A DNA stretch of 64,000 bases from an uncultured Victivallales bacterium (GCA_944391115.1 CALXSJ010000014.1:1-64000), one strand, 5' to 3'; shown: positions 15,812 through 24,704, counted from the stretch's first letter. A program made the numbers and translations. The notes: generated by a model not told the origin, from the letters alone.

Positions 15812-17082
15812 TCTTTCCATTGCTGAATTCCGCGTTTTCGGTAATGTCTGTGTTTTTTATAGACACGAATATTCCATAATGCCATATATTTACGTAGCGT
15901 TGGAACAGAAATAGGCTTTGGCATGATGACACGTGTATTAATGTCCTTCACTATCTGGGAAATATCCTGTCCCTGCTGGACTCGTGTCCAGACAAAGTCC
16001 CGGAGATGCGCAGAATGAAGCATCTTGATTCGATACGTCCAATAAATCGCTTCCTTATGGCATGTATACCGGTATGTACACATGTCTCTGGAAGCAGATT
16101 TTGAGGCAATACAATCCCGGAAACACAGGTCCAGTTCCGATGATTTTCCTTTACGCCAGTAGTCCGCTTCATAAGCCATTTCAAATAATGAGCATGGCAT
16201 TTTTTCTTTTGCAATAATACAGACAAAGTAACCAGCCTCCGCCAAATTTTTCAGCATTTGCTTTAGGAGTTGCTTTTCTGTTTTTTTATATTCAAATCCA
16301 TCCAGAAAGATATTTTTCGGTAATCCGGGAATCGACAAAATACATTCCAAATTTGATTTTCCTGTTTCGTTCAGCTGCCAAGGAGCGGATTTGTTCCCCA
16401 GCAGACATGAAAAGAAATTTTTCCCATTTCTTATTATTCCATAATCCAGTTCTTTGCGAAGATCATCAAAAGCGAGATTTAGGTGCAGAAGCTTTATTTG
16501 CTGATGAAAGTTCCAGTAATCCTGTTCATTTGTAATATTTTTGAAGTATACAACATCCTTATTTTGATTAAAACGCCATGGAATTCCCCCTTTTATGCCG
16601 GTCGGCAAAATATTTCCCTGTTCCTCACAGGCACGTTGTATTTGGTTGATTCCATACCAGTCACGATGTTGACTACTGTCAGCGATATAGGCCGCAATAG
16701 ACAATCCCCAGGCGGTAAGATTTCCATTTCCCCAGAAAACTATATTTTTAACTTTTCCAAGCGTTTGACAGCCTATCGCTTTTTTCCCCTCCCAGTTGTC
16801 AAGAATAAAATGACTGCTGGGAACCAGTTTGTTAAAATCCATTGAAGTATGGCACGACTCTTGGTGTGTGGCATTTTGGGGGACTGGTGAGACGAGCGGT
16901 ATAGGTATATCTTGATTAGAGGGTGAGTCAGAACTGGAAGAATTATCGGACAGCATGTTTGGAAGATTAGCATTTGCATTTGCAGACGGGTGTGGCTCTT
17001 GAAAAAATGTAGATGAAGCTTGCGAACAATTATCACTATAATTAGATGAAAGATTCCCATTATTTACTGGTTCTGATTTCAT
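15802..17082 (-). CDS. unrecognised basic protein, possible degenerate RecA-fold ATPase
   Basis: 426 aa from the ATG at 17082, which has AAGGA about 8 bases upstream; ATGs at 17097 and 17112 are alternatives. The first 80 residues are low-complexity Asn/Ser/Pro. The segment NIVFWGNGNLTAWGLSIAAYIADS has the strand-turn-helix shape of a P-loop region but lacks the GK(T/S). PKNIFLDGFE followed by a helix and YFVCIIAKEK resembles a Walker B strand and next strand. The C-terminus (ISQIVKDINTRV ... VPTLRKYMALWNIR, then a Lys/Arg/His tail) looks like a DNA-binding helix-turn-helix. I cannot assign a family. It is AT-richer than the rest of the module and lies between the AlpA-like gene and the integrase. 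Confidence 0.65.
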   Translation of the reverse strand: MKSEPVNNGNLSSNYSDNCSQASSTFFQEPHPSANANANLPNMLSDNSSSSDSPSNQDIPIPLVSPVPQNATHQESCHTSMDFNKLVPSSHFILDNWEGKKAIGCQTLGKVKNIVFWGNGNLTAWGLSIAAYIADSSQHRDWYGINQIQRACEEQGNILPTGIKGGIPWRFNQNKDVVYFKNITNEQDYWNFHQQIKLLHLNLAFDDLRKELDYGIIRNGKNFFSCLLGNKSAPWQLNETGKSNLECILSIPGLPKNIFLDGFEYKKTEKQLLKQMLKNLAEAGYFVCIIAKEKMPCSLFEMAYEADYWRKGKSSELDLCFRDCIASKSASRDMCTYRYTCHKEAIYWTYRIKMLHSAHLRDFVWTRVQQGQDISQIVKDINTRVIMPKPISVPTLRKYMALWNIRVYKKHRHYRKRGIQQWKDQS

Positions 17083-17112
17083 GCTTTTTTCCTTCATTTT
17101 TTTTGATTTCAT

Positions 17113-17376
17113 TATTTCTTTTGCATAAATATATAATTATAATAAAATCATATCTAATATAATTAATATAGCAAATAAAGATTCATAAATCAAGTATAAT
17201 TTCTATTTTTTAATAGAGATAATAGTAAACTCCATTTTTGCATAAATAATATTTTTAATAAAGCATATTATTATTTTCTTTTTCTATAGAAAAGTATTTA
17301 TTCATATAGTGAATTTTATATTTTATAAATGCACAGATACATTACTGTCCTGTGCATTTGTAAGGAAGCATATTAA
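17113..17376. other. very AT-rich spacer upstream of the unknown gene
   Basis: Almost entirely A and T, with several TATAAT-like and TTATAAT-like words. It probably holds the promoter of the minus-strand gene at 17082 and may act as an easily melted region. No reading frame is supported. Confidence 0.5.
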
Positions 17377-18672
17377 TCAATCTTTTAAGATTTTAATAAT
17401 ACTTTGCACTTCTTGTGTATCTGGAAGATTTTGCAGATATTGCAAAGCTTTTTCGATCCGTGCCCTGTCGGATGGCCCTGCTGTTCCGCTGACGGCTTCT
17501 ATCGCCTTGAGCTGGGCATCTTCTCCGACGTGCGTATAAAACTGATCAATGATGTCGCTGTTCGCACCGAGGATCGAAACCACCACTGCTTTCGGAACAC
17601 CCGCCTCCGCGCAGAACGAGGCAAAACTGTGCCGCAGACTGTGGAATCCGTAGACAACCATCTTTCTTTTTCTTCCGGGAACTTCGACGTTGGTTTCCAT
17701 TCCGGCACGTTTGATGACGCGCATCACGTCGATATTGACAAAATTATCGCCTACGGATTTTCCCTTTGCGTCTACCGTCAAATAACGTTTTGCCACGTTG
17801 GGAGAGACGTAGGAGTCGATGCGCCATTCTTTTGCTTGCTCCAGTGCGCGGACAAGCGGTTCTGCGATGGGAATAGATACCTGTTTCCCGGTTTTAAACT
17901 GTTTCACCCAAATCCGACGATGCATCAAATCCACATGATCCCATTGCAGGAGAACGCAGTCCTTCAGCCTCTGTCCTGTATACATTCCGATCAGATAAAT
18001 GACTTTCAGCTCTTTTTTATTCATGACTTTGAAACTCGGATCGTCCAGAACCTTGAGAATTGCTTCTTCCTGTTCTTTTGTGAATGCAAGACGACGCACC
18101 GTGTTTCCTTGTTCTTCCCGTGGCTTTCTGCGCAGATTCTGGGATGCAAACGGGTTGTCTTCGGAATAATAATCCGAGAGTGTGGTAAAGATTTTTCTGA
18201 GACGGAGAATTTTCCGATTATGTGTGGATACTGAAATTGCTGTCGTCTTGAGATAAGCCGCATATTGGTCTGCGATACCTGGGGTAATTGCCGCCACCTG
18301 TGTTTCTTCCCCGATGTAACGTATGAATTCCGTAAAGGTTGTTTCGTAGGAAATTTCTTCATGACGTGTCGTGGGAAATGCCCTGTCCGGATGTTCCGCA
18401 TAAACTTTCCAAGCGTCTTTCAGAGCAAGCGGGCGGCTTTTCCTTGCGAGATTGCGTGCCACTTTGACATGTGCGGAGATCACTTCTGCCGTTGTTGCCT
18501 GAACGATGGGCAGAAGTTCTTTTGCTTTTTTCAGAGCTTCTTCCTGATTCTGCGTTTTCAGGCTGACACATTTTCGTTCATGATTGACCTGATAGCGGAA
18601 ATAATAAGTTCCGCCTTCTTCCTTCTGATAAACAGTTCCGGTTTCCAGTTTGATCTTGTTTTTCTTTCCCAT
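17377..18672 (-). CDS. tyrosine recombinase / integrase
   Basis: 431 aa with GGAGGATGAA before the ATG. The N-terminal part binds arms of DNA (AP2-like strands TYYFRYQVN), the middle 100-180 is the SAM-like core-binding domain, and the catalytic domain runs from about 195. Active-site residues visible are Arg235 (TGQRLKD), Lys263 (KTGK), His344 and Arg347 (HSLRHSF), and the nucleophile Tyr379 (DQFYTHV). The usual second His of the LGH motif is replaced (ILGANS), which is tolerated in some integrases. It lies 109 bases from the right att repeat in tRNA-Lys, the normal position for an integrase of a tRNA-targeting element. Confidence 0.95.
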   Translation of the reverse strand: MGKKNKIKLETGTVYQKEEGGTYYFRYQVNHERKCVSLKTQNQEEALKKAKELLPIVQATTAEVISAHVKVARNLARKSRPLALKDAWKVYAEHPDRAFPTTRHEEISYETTFTEFIRYIGEETQVAAITPGIADQYAAYLKTTAISVSTHNRKILRLRKIFTTLSDYYSEDNPFASQNLRRKPREEQGNTVRRLAFTKEQEEAILKVLDDPSFKVMNKKELKVIYLIGMYTGQRLKDCVLLQWDHVDLMHRRIWVKQFKTGKQVSIPIAEPLVRALEQAKEWRIDSYVSPNVAKRYLTVDAKGKSVGDNFVNIDVMRVIKRAGMETNVEVPGRKRKMVVYGFHSLRHSFASFCAEAGVPKAVVVSILGANSDIIDQFYTHVGEDAQLKAIEAVSGTAGPSDRARIEKALQYLQNLPDTQEVQSIIKILKD

Positions 18673-18780
18673 TTCATCCTCCGGCGATGAAAAATCCTGT
18701 TTTGGCTAAAATAATACGGAAAAAAGAGAAAGAAAGCTCTGAATGGTAATAAACGGTAACTTTTCTTTAGAAATGAGGCT

Positions 18781-18801
18781 AAAATGGTGCGCCCACAAGG
18801 A
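18781..18801. repeat. right attachment-site repeat inside tRNA-Lys
   Basis: Identical to 218-238. It covers the last 17 nt of tRNA-Lys and four A beyond it. Because it keeps the tRNA intact, this is the element/tRNA junction that rebuilds the gene after integration. Confidence 0.85.
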
Positions 18802-18860
18802 CTCGAACCTTGGACCCAATGATTAAGAGTCATTTGCTCTACCGACTGAGCTATGGGCGC
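18785..18860 (-). tRNA. tRNA-Lys (anticodon CTT)
   Basis: 76 nt with encoded CCA. Acceptor arms GCGCCCA and TGGGCGC pair, the D arm is GCTCAGTCGGTAGAGC, the anticodon stem AATGA/TCATT encloses loop CTCTTAA with CTT at positions 34-36, and the T arm CAAGG-TTCGAGT-CCTTG is perfect. It is the target of the neighbouring integrase. Confidence 0.97.
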
Positions 18861-19071
18861 ACAGTTTAACCTGAACTAGTGACCTTAATATATCCGTTTT
18901 GCTGAAAAAAACAAGCGATCTTCCAAAAAAATATCTTTAATTTTTCATATCGCATCCCGTTTGCATTTTTCTGATAGAAAATATCCACTCCCTTGAAGAA
19001 TGAGTGCACGGTCCCTATGCAGTAAAAATTCAAGAAGAATGATTTATCGCTTTATTTTTTTCAAAAACAAC

Positions 19072-19100
19072 TTGCAAAAGCCGTTTAGTAAGACTAATGT
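19072..19100 (+). promoter_or_regulatory. candidate sigma70 promoter
   Basis: TTGCAA, a 17-base spacer and TAATGT lie about 35 bases before the isomerase start. Four of six bases or better match the consensus in each box. Weak but correctly placed. Confidence 0.4.
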
Positions 19101-19134
19101 AACAGACATAAAGATAAAAAAGGAGTTTTCGGCA

Positions 19135-20001
19135 ATGAAGATTGGTGTCATCGTAGAATCATTCCGCGAACCGTTATATACCGCGTTCGAATCCGCAGCA
19201 AAAATCGGAGCGCAGGGAGTCCAGATGTATGCGGTCTGCAAGGACCACAATCTGATTACCATGACGAAAGAGGAGCGCGCAGCCCTGAAAAAACGTCTTG
19301 ATGAACTGGGACTCAAGGTCTCCGCCATCTGCGGCGATCTTGGCGGACACGGTTTTCAGGATGCCGCAGGAAACCCTGAGCGCGTTCGTCTCAGCAAGCA
19401 GATCATTGATATCTGCGCGGATTTTGATACGAAAGTCATGACGACTCATATCGGCGTAGTCCCGACCCGCGAGGAATCACCGGTTTATCAGACCATGCTT
19501 GCCGCGGCAAGGGAAGTCGCCGCATATGCCGCGGCACACGGCGTGACACTTGCAATTGAAACCGGTCCGGAGCCGGCCGACAGACTCAGGAAATTCATCG
19601 AGAACGCCGGAGGAAAGGGAATCGGCGTGAATTTCGATCCGGCAAATCTGGCAATGGTCCTGAATGTCAATCCCGCTGAAGCGGTTCCCGTTCTCGCGAA
19701 ATACATCGTTCACACCCATGCGAAAGACGGCCTGCATCTGCGCGACTGCAATCCGGCTGATGTTTACGGCTCCATGGATACCTACGATCTGACACCGCCG
19801 GAGCAGCAGAGCAAGGGCGAAGGACCCGTCTTCCGCGAAGTTGCGCTCGGGCAGGGACAGGTGAACTGGAAGGAATACATTGCCGCATTGAAGGCGATCG
19901 GCTATGACGGCTTCCTGACGATTGAACGGGAGGTCGGCGACAATCCGAAAGCCGATATCACCATGGCAGTCGATTTCCTCAAGGCGCACGGCATCAGCTG
20001 A
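19135..20001 (+). CDS. sugar phosphate isomerase/epimerase (TIM barrel)
   Basis: 288 aa from the ATG at 19135, preceded by AAGGAG. It belongs to the xylose-isomerase-like/AP-endonuclease-2 TIM-barrel family: opening MKIGVIVESFREP, metal-site strands TLAIETGPEP, GVNFDPANLAM and IVHTHAKDG (Glu, Asp and His ligands), and the ending GYDGFLTIERE. Members isomerise or epimerise sugars such as tagatose, psicose or inosose. It stands alone between the tRNA and a convergent transporter gene, with a terminator after it. The substrate cannot be stated. Confidence 0.9.
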   Translation: MKIGVIVESFREPLYTAFESAAKIGAQGVQMYAVCKDHNLITMTKEERAALKKRLDELGLKVSAICGDLGGHGFQDAAGNPERVRLSKQIIDICADFDTKVMTTHIGVVPTREESPVYQTMLAAAREVAAYAAAHGVTLAIETGPEPADRLRKFIENAGGKGIGVNFDPANLAMVLNVNPAEAVPVLAKYIVHTHAKDGLHLRDCNPADVYGSMDTYDLTPPEQQSKGEGPVFREVALGQGQVNWKEYIAALKAIGYDGFLTIEREVGDNPKADITMAVDFLKAHGIS

Positions 20002-20053
20002 AATCCAGACGTTCTGCACGGCTGTTCCCGTGTTATCTTCGACAGACCCCTTT

Positions 20054-20093
20054 CGGCGGTTCCGCGGACTCCTCCCGCGGGGCCGTCTTTTTT
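20054..20093 (+). terminator. intrinsic terminator
   Basis: GC-rich stem: CGGC and CCGCGG on the left pair with CCGCGG and GCCG on the right, followed by TCTTTTTTT. It ends the isomerase transcript. Confidence 0.75.
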
Positions 20094-20176
20094 TATTCAA
20101 TCCCGCAGATTGCAGCGGCGTTTTTTATCCCGTTCTGCAATCGCGCCATGCCTTGCCTTGATCCGCCTTTCCGCAG

Positions 20177-21448
20177 TCACAAATGCCGATAGCGCCAGGT
20201 TGCGGCGATTTGACAGAGAACGGCAAGAAAGATGAGGACTGCGCCAACGAGGAACGGAGCAGCGCTGTCACCCGTCACATCCGCAAGAATACCGGCTCCC
20301 AGCGGTGCGAATACGGATGTGCTTCCGACAATGACTTCATTGACGGCAACATAACGGTGACTTTTCTCCGGATTCGCCATGGAATGATAAGTGAAGAAAA
20401 AGCAGAATGCGCCGGAATAGCATCCGTAGAGGAGACCGGCGGCCACATAAAGCGGATATGATTGCGTAAATGTGAAAAGAAGCAGTGCGCACAGCCCGCA
20501 GAGGGCGGCAAATGCAATCGGAAACGGATGATACATCCAGCGGCGGCTCTTCCAGAGGCTCAGGGCCAGAAATGCCTGCACATAACTCACTGCGGCGAGA
20601 ATGATTCCCTGCTGCGCGGTGGACATCTCCAGAAGATTGCAGCGATAGGGAATCTGTGTGCGGAGCATCGCAATTGTCACAAATCCCGTCCCGGCCACAA
20701 TCCAGCCGAGATACGCCAGATCCGGAAGTTTTTCCGGCGTTCCGGAATCCTTCCCGGCGGCCGCAGCATCGTCATGAAACTCCGCGGCGGAATCCTGATC
20801 CGCATTCTTTCTCCGTATGAAACAGTGGAGAAACCAGACGAAACAGCTGACAATCAGAACCAGAAGAATATTGATTTTATAGCAGGTTCTCCAGCCGGTT
20901 TCCGGAGAAAGCAGCCCCCAGATCAAGGCGGCGATGAAAGGTCCGGAGGCAAATCCGAAACTCCAGGAAAACGTGTAAAACGCAGCTGTCCGCGGCACGG
21001 TTCCCCGGGAAGATTCCTTCCCGTCCAGCATTTTCACGATCACCTGGAACGGTGCAAAAAACATCGCCGTTCCGATGCCGGAAACGAACAGCCAGACATA
21101 CTGCATGCTCATGCCGGGAAACAGAAGAAAACCGATCATGGAAAGAACCAGAATTCCCTCCCCCGCCAGAATGAATTTCGTCGCATTCCCTTTCTGCTGG
21201 ACGGCCCCCAGCAAAGCGGAAACAATCGCATATACGAACGCCCAGACCGCCATGGTGCCCGCAACAGCAAAGGAATCCGCGCCGCTGGCCGCAAGCCGGC
21301 GCATTGTAATAAAGAAAAAAAGCCCTATGATGATGTTCATCACGCAGGGCAGAAGATAAAAAATGATTCTCATCGGCATTGCCTGTTTCCCTGATTCTGT
21401 AAACTCCGCTTCCTTTAAGGTACCGCAGGAATTCACTTTTTCAAGCAT
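20177..21448 (-). CDS. major facilitator superfamily transporter
   Basis: Up to 423 aa with about 12 hydrophobic segments in two halves of six, separated by a hydrophilic loop (FIRRKNADQDSAAEFHDDAAAAGKDSGTPEKL begins the loop; only part is needed to see it). This is the classical MFS layout. The start is uncertain: the ATG at 21448 adds 23 polar residues before the first membrane helix, while the ATG at 21379 (MPMRIIFYLLP) begins directly at the membrane. No family signature gives the substrate. It may import a sugar for the neighbouring catabolic genes. Confidence 0.85.
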   Translation of the reverse strand: MLEKVNSCGTLKEAEFTESGKQAMPMRIIFYLLPCVMNIIIGLFFFITMRRLAASGADSFAVAGTMAVWAFVYAIVSALLGAVQQKGNATKFILAGEGILVLSMIGFLLFPGMSMQYVWLFVSGIGTAMFFAPFQVIVKMLDGKESSRGTVPRTAAFYTFSWSFGFASGPFIAALIWGLLSPETGWRTCYKINILLVLIVSCFVWFLHCFIRRKNADQDSAAEFHDDAAAAGKDSGTPEKLPDLAYLGWIVAGTGFVTIAMLRTQIPYRCNLLEMSTAQQGIILAAVSYVQAFLALSLWKSRRWMYHPFPIAFAALCGLCALLLFTFTQSYPLYVAAGLLYGCYSGAFCFFFTYHSMANPEKSHRYVAVNEVIVGSTSVFAPLGAGILADVTGDSAAPFLVGAVLIFLAVLCQIAATWRYRHL

Positions 21449-21600
21449 CCGCCCGATTCAAAAAACACTTTCAACTCCCGCCTGTCCGCCTCCAGGCCCT
21501 TCCACACCGGTGAAAAATGCAATTTTCTCCTGCCTGCCCGCACGTCGGTCTGTTTTTCCGCTTTGCCATTTGAATTATCAGGTCCAGATCTGTTTCCACC

Positions 21601-21629
21601 TTGACAGCATCATCCCGAAAGGATATAAT
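21601..21629 (+). promoter_or_regulatory. perfect-consensus sigma70 promoter
   Basis: TTGACA (21601-21606), 17-base spacer, TATAAT (21624-21629). Both boxes are exact. It points at the hydrolase start about 140 bases downstream. The rest of the 319-base gap (21449-21767) holds no supported gene. Confidence 0.85.
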
Positions 21630-21767
21630 ACCGCCTGTATGCGGCACGGCAATCCGGACTCAGGCTTCCGCGGCAGGGGAAACCGGATTGCGCCTGGAAA
21701 ATATTTGATGAAAAATCCCGCGCCGGCGGAAAATATTGAACGGAAAAAAGGATAAAAGGATTGCAGT

Positions 21768-22508
21768 ATGAATTCTGAAAATCTTGCACAAAAACTCGCC
21801 ATGACTCAGAAAACGTTTCATTCCCCGGATGGAGGAATGCTGAACTACTGTCTCAGGAAAACCGGAAACCCCGCCGATCCGGAGAAAGCCGCGCTCATGA
21901 TGTTTCTGCACGGCGCGGGGGAGCGGGGAGAGGACAATTACCGCCAGCTTGTGAACTGCGCCGCTGATCTTGTGGATTTCTGCGAGTCGGAACAGATCAA
22001 AGCGGTCATTCTCTTCCCGCAGTGTCCGGCGGAGCGGATGTGGATTCAAGCGTCATGGTCGCTGCCGGGACATGCAATGAGTGAACTCCCGACACCGGAA
22101 CTGAAACATGCCCTCGAGCTACTGGAGGCAACTCTCGCAGCGGAAAACTGCGATCCGGACCGGGTTTACATCAGCGGAATTTCCATGGGGTCGTTCGGGA
22201 CCTGGGATGCGCTCTCCCGGCGCCCCGATCTGTTCGCCGGAGCCATCGCAATCTGCGGAGGAGGCGACGTGAAGCAGGCGTCAAAACTTACGGAAATTCC
22301 GATCCGCGTCTTTCACGGAGATCAGGACGGAGTCGTCATGGTGAAGCGTTCGCGTGACATGGTAAATGCAATCCGGGCGGCCGGCGGAACAAAGATCTTT
22401 TATACGGAATATCCCGGAATCAATCACAATTCCTGGACACGGACTTATGCGGATCATGAGAATCTGCGCTGGCTCTTCTCGCAGCGGAAAGAACAAAAAC
22501 AGTCCTGA
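21768..22508 (+). CDS. alpha/beta hydrolase (prolyl-oligopeptidase/esterase type)
   Basis: 246 aa, cytoplasmic (no signal peptide). The oxyanion-hole motif LHGAGERG (47-54) is the form seen in PHB-depolymerase and carboxylesterase-like hydrolases. The nucleophile elbow is GISMGSFG with Ser139, and the likely acid and base are Asp185 or Asp187 (FHGDQD) and His220 (GINHNSW), giving a full catalytic triad. It probably cleaves an ester such as an acetylated or feruloylated sugar. It is transcribed from a strong promoter upstream and is convergent with the AraC gene. Confidence 0.9.
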   Translation: MNSENLAQKLAMTQKTFHSPDGGMLNYCLRKTGNPADPEKAALMMFLHGAGERGEDNYRQLVNCAADLVDFCESEQIKAVILFPQCPAERMWIQASWSLPGHAMSELPTPELKHALELLEATLAAENCDPDRVYISGISMGSFGTWDALSRRPDLFAGAIAICGGGDVKQASKLTEIPIRVFHGDQDGVVMVKRSRDMVNAIRAAGGTKIFYTEYPGINHNSWTRTYADHENLRWLFSQRKEQKQS

Positions 22509-22649
22509 TAAAAAAATCAGGACATACCGCAATGCTCTGCATTGTAAAAATGCTTCGTGCTTTCCAGTGAGTCCTGCCGCGGTCCGGCTGCACAGGCCGG
22601 TCGCCGCAGGCGAAATCCACGATACCGCGTATGCCTGCATCGCGGTAAT

Positions 22650-23501
22650 TCATTGCAGACGCCGGAAACCGCCCGGCGTCATGCCCCGGTATTTACGGTA
22701 AAGACGCGAAAAATAATAGCGGTCCTGAATGCCGACCTGTTCGGCGACTTCGCCGATCGAAAGTTCGCTGTGCTCCTTCAGCAGCCGCTCGGCGCGCGCC
22801 AGACGCTTCTCAATGAGAAGCTTCTTGAAACTTGTGCCGGAGTGTTTCTGCAGGAAGTGTGAAATTGTGGAAACGCTTCTCCCGACTTTGCGCGCAACCG
22901 TCGAAATTTTCAGAGGTGACGTCAGATTGTCCTCTATACAGCGGACAATGGAGCGGTAGAGACGGTCGCCGCCCGTCGTGACAAGTTCGCGCCGGACAAT
23001 GTAATCGACAAGCAGTTCCATCAGGCCGGTCAGATTCTCCATTCCCTCCGCGGAGAGATAAGGCAGTTCACGGAACGCTTTTTTCAGTCCGGCAAGTTCG
23101 GCGCGGCTCCGGGTTTTCTCAGCCAGGTCGCCAGGAAGCGAATCCGTGCTCCGGAACTGTCCGAACATGACATAGCCGAGCAGTTTGCCTTCGGAAATCA
23201 CAGGCATGATCGCCTCCCACAGATGCGCATGGCAGAGATAAGACTGGCAGCGTCCGGTTTTCCTGCTCAATGCCTGTTTCTCGCTGTCAAGGCGGAGACA
23301 GCGTTCCAGAGAAAAAAAGCGGTTCTGCATCAGCTGGCAGAAGCGGCAGTTGCCTTCGCTGCGCCCCTGCCGCAGAACCTGTCCCTGCGGACCGTAGAAC
23401 ATCACGTGAATGCGCATCACGGAAGCGAAATTGTCCAGAAGTTTCTGCACTTCGTCATGAAGAATCAGGTCAAGGGAAAAATCATGATTTTCCGCAGCCA
23501 C
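22650..23501 (-). CDS. AraC-family regulator with PocR sensory domain
   Basis: 283 aa. I place the start at the GTG at 23501, because AAAGGAG lies 7 bases before it, although an ATG at 23525 is in frame. The N-terminal domain has the PocR pattern: Cys residues in EGNCRFCQ, LERCLRLD and GRCQSYLCHAHLWE, likely binding a ligand or metal. The C-terminal 100 residues carry two helix-turn-helix motifs (PLKISTVARKVGRSVSTIS; LSIGEVAEQVGIQDRYYFSR). It diverges from the Gfo/Idh/MocA gene at 23650 and is its probable regulator. Confidence 0.9.
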   Translation of the reverse strand: MAAENHDFSLDLILHDEVQKLLDNFASVMRIHVMFYGPQGQVLRQGRSEGNCRFCQLMQNRFFSLERCLRLDSEKQALSRKTGRCQSYLCHAHLWEAIMPVISEGKLLGYVMFGQFRSTDSLPGDLAEKTRSRAELAGLKKAFRELPYLSAEGMENLTGLMELLVDYIVRRELVTTGGDRLYRSIVRCIEDNLTSPLKISTVARKVGRSVSTISHFLQKHSGTSFKKLLIEKRLARAERLLKEHSELSIGEVAEQVGIQDRYYFSRLYRKYRGMTPGGFRRLQ

Positions 23502-23539
23502 AGAAAAACTCCTTTGTAAAAACAATCCGGATATTTGCA

Positions 23540-23552
23540 GAAAAGTCCATTT
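23540..23552. promoter_or_regulatory. operator-like word shared with the 48-kb promoter
   Basis: GAAAAGTCCATTT occurs here between the divergent AraC and oxidoreductase genes. Its exact complement occurs at 48349-48361 just before the GntR-LacI-type gene. A 13-base identity between two promoter regions suggests a common regulator. Confidence 0.4.
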
Positions 23553-23569
23553 ATTTGCCGTTTAATCTA

Positions 23570-23598
23570 TTTACGAAACGGATTTTTTCAAGTATAAT
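23570..23598 (+). promoter_or_regulatory. candidate promoter of the oxidoreductase operon
   Basis: An exact TATAAT (23593-23598) lies 17 bases after a weak -35 box (TTTACG). It precedes the gene starting at 23650, and the shared operator-like word lies just upstream. Confidence 0.5.
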
Positions 23599-23649
23599 TA
23601 TGCGCAGGAGAAAAAACTTTGCTGAAAATCCAAACAGAGGAGAAGGATC

Positions 23650-24690
23650 ATGGACAAAGTCAGAATCGGACTCATCGGGCTGGGCTTCATGGGAAGCACG
23701 CATTTCAGAATCTATGAAGCGATGAAGGATGCGCAGATCGTCGCGCTCGCGGACGTGGACCCCGTCAAACGCAGAGGCGATATTTCCAAAGTCGTCGGCA
23801 ATATCGGCAACGCCGACAACTCCCGGCCGCTGAACATGGAAGGCATCCGGACCTACGAGTCCGGCTTCGACCTCATCAACGATCCCGCCGTGGATGTCGT
23901 CGACATCTGCTGTCCGACACCCGACCACGCCCCCTACATCGTCGCCGCGCTCAAGGCCGGCAAACACGTCTTCGCGGAAAAACCCTTCGCGCGGAATCTG
24001 GAACAGGCAAAGAAAATCGCAGAGGCCTACCGGAACGCGAAAACCTTTCTGAACTTCGGCATGTGCGTCCGCGCATGGCCGGAATACCGCTACGCATACG
24101 AACAGTTCAAGGCGGGAAAATACGGCAGACTCCTTTCCGCGACCTTCCGGCGCCTCTCCCCGGATATCGCGGGAAACGCATGGCAGAACTGGTTCATGGA
24201 CGGCAAGCGCTCCGGCGGCGCGCTGCTTGACATGCACCTGCACGACACGGACGCGGTCCGCTACTTCTTCGGCCGTCCGAAAGCCGTCACCTCCGTCGGC
24301 GTGACCGGCGGCGTCAGCAACGGCGGCGTCGATCATGTGATCTCCTTCTACCATTATGACGACGGAACGGTGGTGGAAGCCGAAGGCTGCTGGATGGCGC
24401 CGAACACCACGCCCTTTGAAATGACCTTCCAGATCATCTGCGAAAAGGCGACGGTCCGCCTGATGGCGGAGGGCTTCAAGGTCTACTGGAAAGACGGCAG
24501 AATCGAAACGCCGGAAGTCGAGGCGACGACCGGATGGCATGTCGAGCTCGCCTATTTCGTCGACTGTGTCAAAAACGGCATCAGGCCCGACAAATATCAG
24601 GACTTCGAATCCGTGCTCGACGGCTTCAAGATCAATGTCGCCGAACAGGAATCCGTGGACAGCGGCAAACGTGTCGAAATCAACTACTGA
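23650..24690 (+). CDS. Gfo/Idh/MocA-family oxidoreductase
   Basis: 346 aa. Residues 5-13 carry the Rossmann glycine motif GLIGLGFMGS for NAD(P) binding, and VFAEKPFARN has the EKP catalytic lysine. The C-terminal alpha/beta domain holds the substrate site (LLDMHLHDTDAVRYFFG, the usual D-x-x-x-H pair). The family oxidises or epimerises sugars and cyclitols. It forms an operon with the isomerase-like gene 14 bases downstream, a frequent pairing in inositol- or keto-sugar pathways. AGGAGAAGG precedes the start. Confidence 0.93.
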   Translation: MDKVRIGLIGLGFMGSTHFRIYEAMKDAQIVALADVDPVKRRGDISKVVGNIGNADNSRPLNMEGIRTYESGFDLINDPAVDVVDICCPTPDHAPYIVAALKAGKHVFAEKPFARNLEQAKKIAEAYRNAKTFLNFGMCVRAWPEYRYAYEQFKAGKYGRLLSATFRRLSPDIAGNAWQNWFMDGKRSGGALLDMHLHDTDAVRYFFGRPKAVTSVGVTGGVSNGGVDHVISFYHYDDGTVVEAEGCWMAPNTTPFEMTFQIICEKATVRLMAEGFKVYWKDGRIETPEVEATTGWHVELAYFVDCVKNGIRPDKYQDFESVLDGFKINVAEQESVDSGKRVEINY

Positions 24691-24704
24691 GGAGTCGAAA
24701 AATC

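Larger units (their letters stand above)
218..18801. mobile_element. tRNA-Lys-integrated element with glycan cargo and replication module
   Basis: The element is bounded by a 21-bp direct repeat of the tRNA-Lys 3' end. It carries a tyrosine integrase beside the intact tRNA, an AlpA/excisionase-like regulator, a YagK/YfjJ-type protein, an iteron-like array, a clamp-like protein, a PD-(D/E)XK nuclease and a DUF932 protein. The left third holds AT-rich polysaccharide genes as cargo. Base composition is mixed and differs from the GC-rich chromosome to the right, which supports transfer. I see no relaxase, conjugation, capsid or terminase gene inside, so it resembles a CP4/P4-like integrative element or an integrated plasmid more than a complete phage or ICE. 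A nested structure of two insertions cannot be excluded. Confidence 0.8.

Noticed and set aside
22502-22523. GTCCTGAT/ATCAGGAC hairpin at the hydrolase stop
   Set aside because: Overlaps the stop codon and lacks a T-run; probably coincidental.
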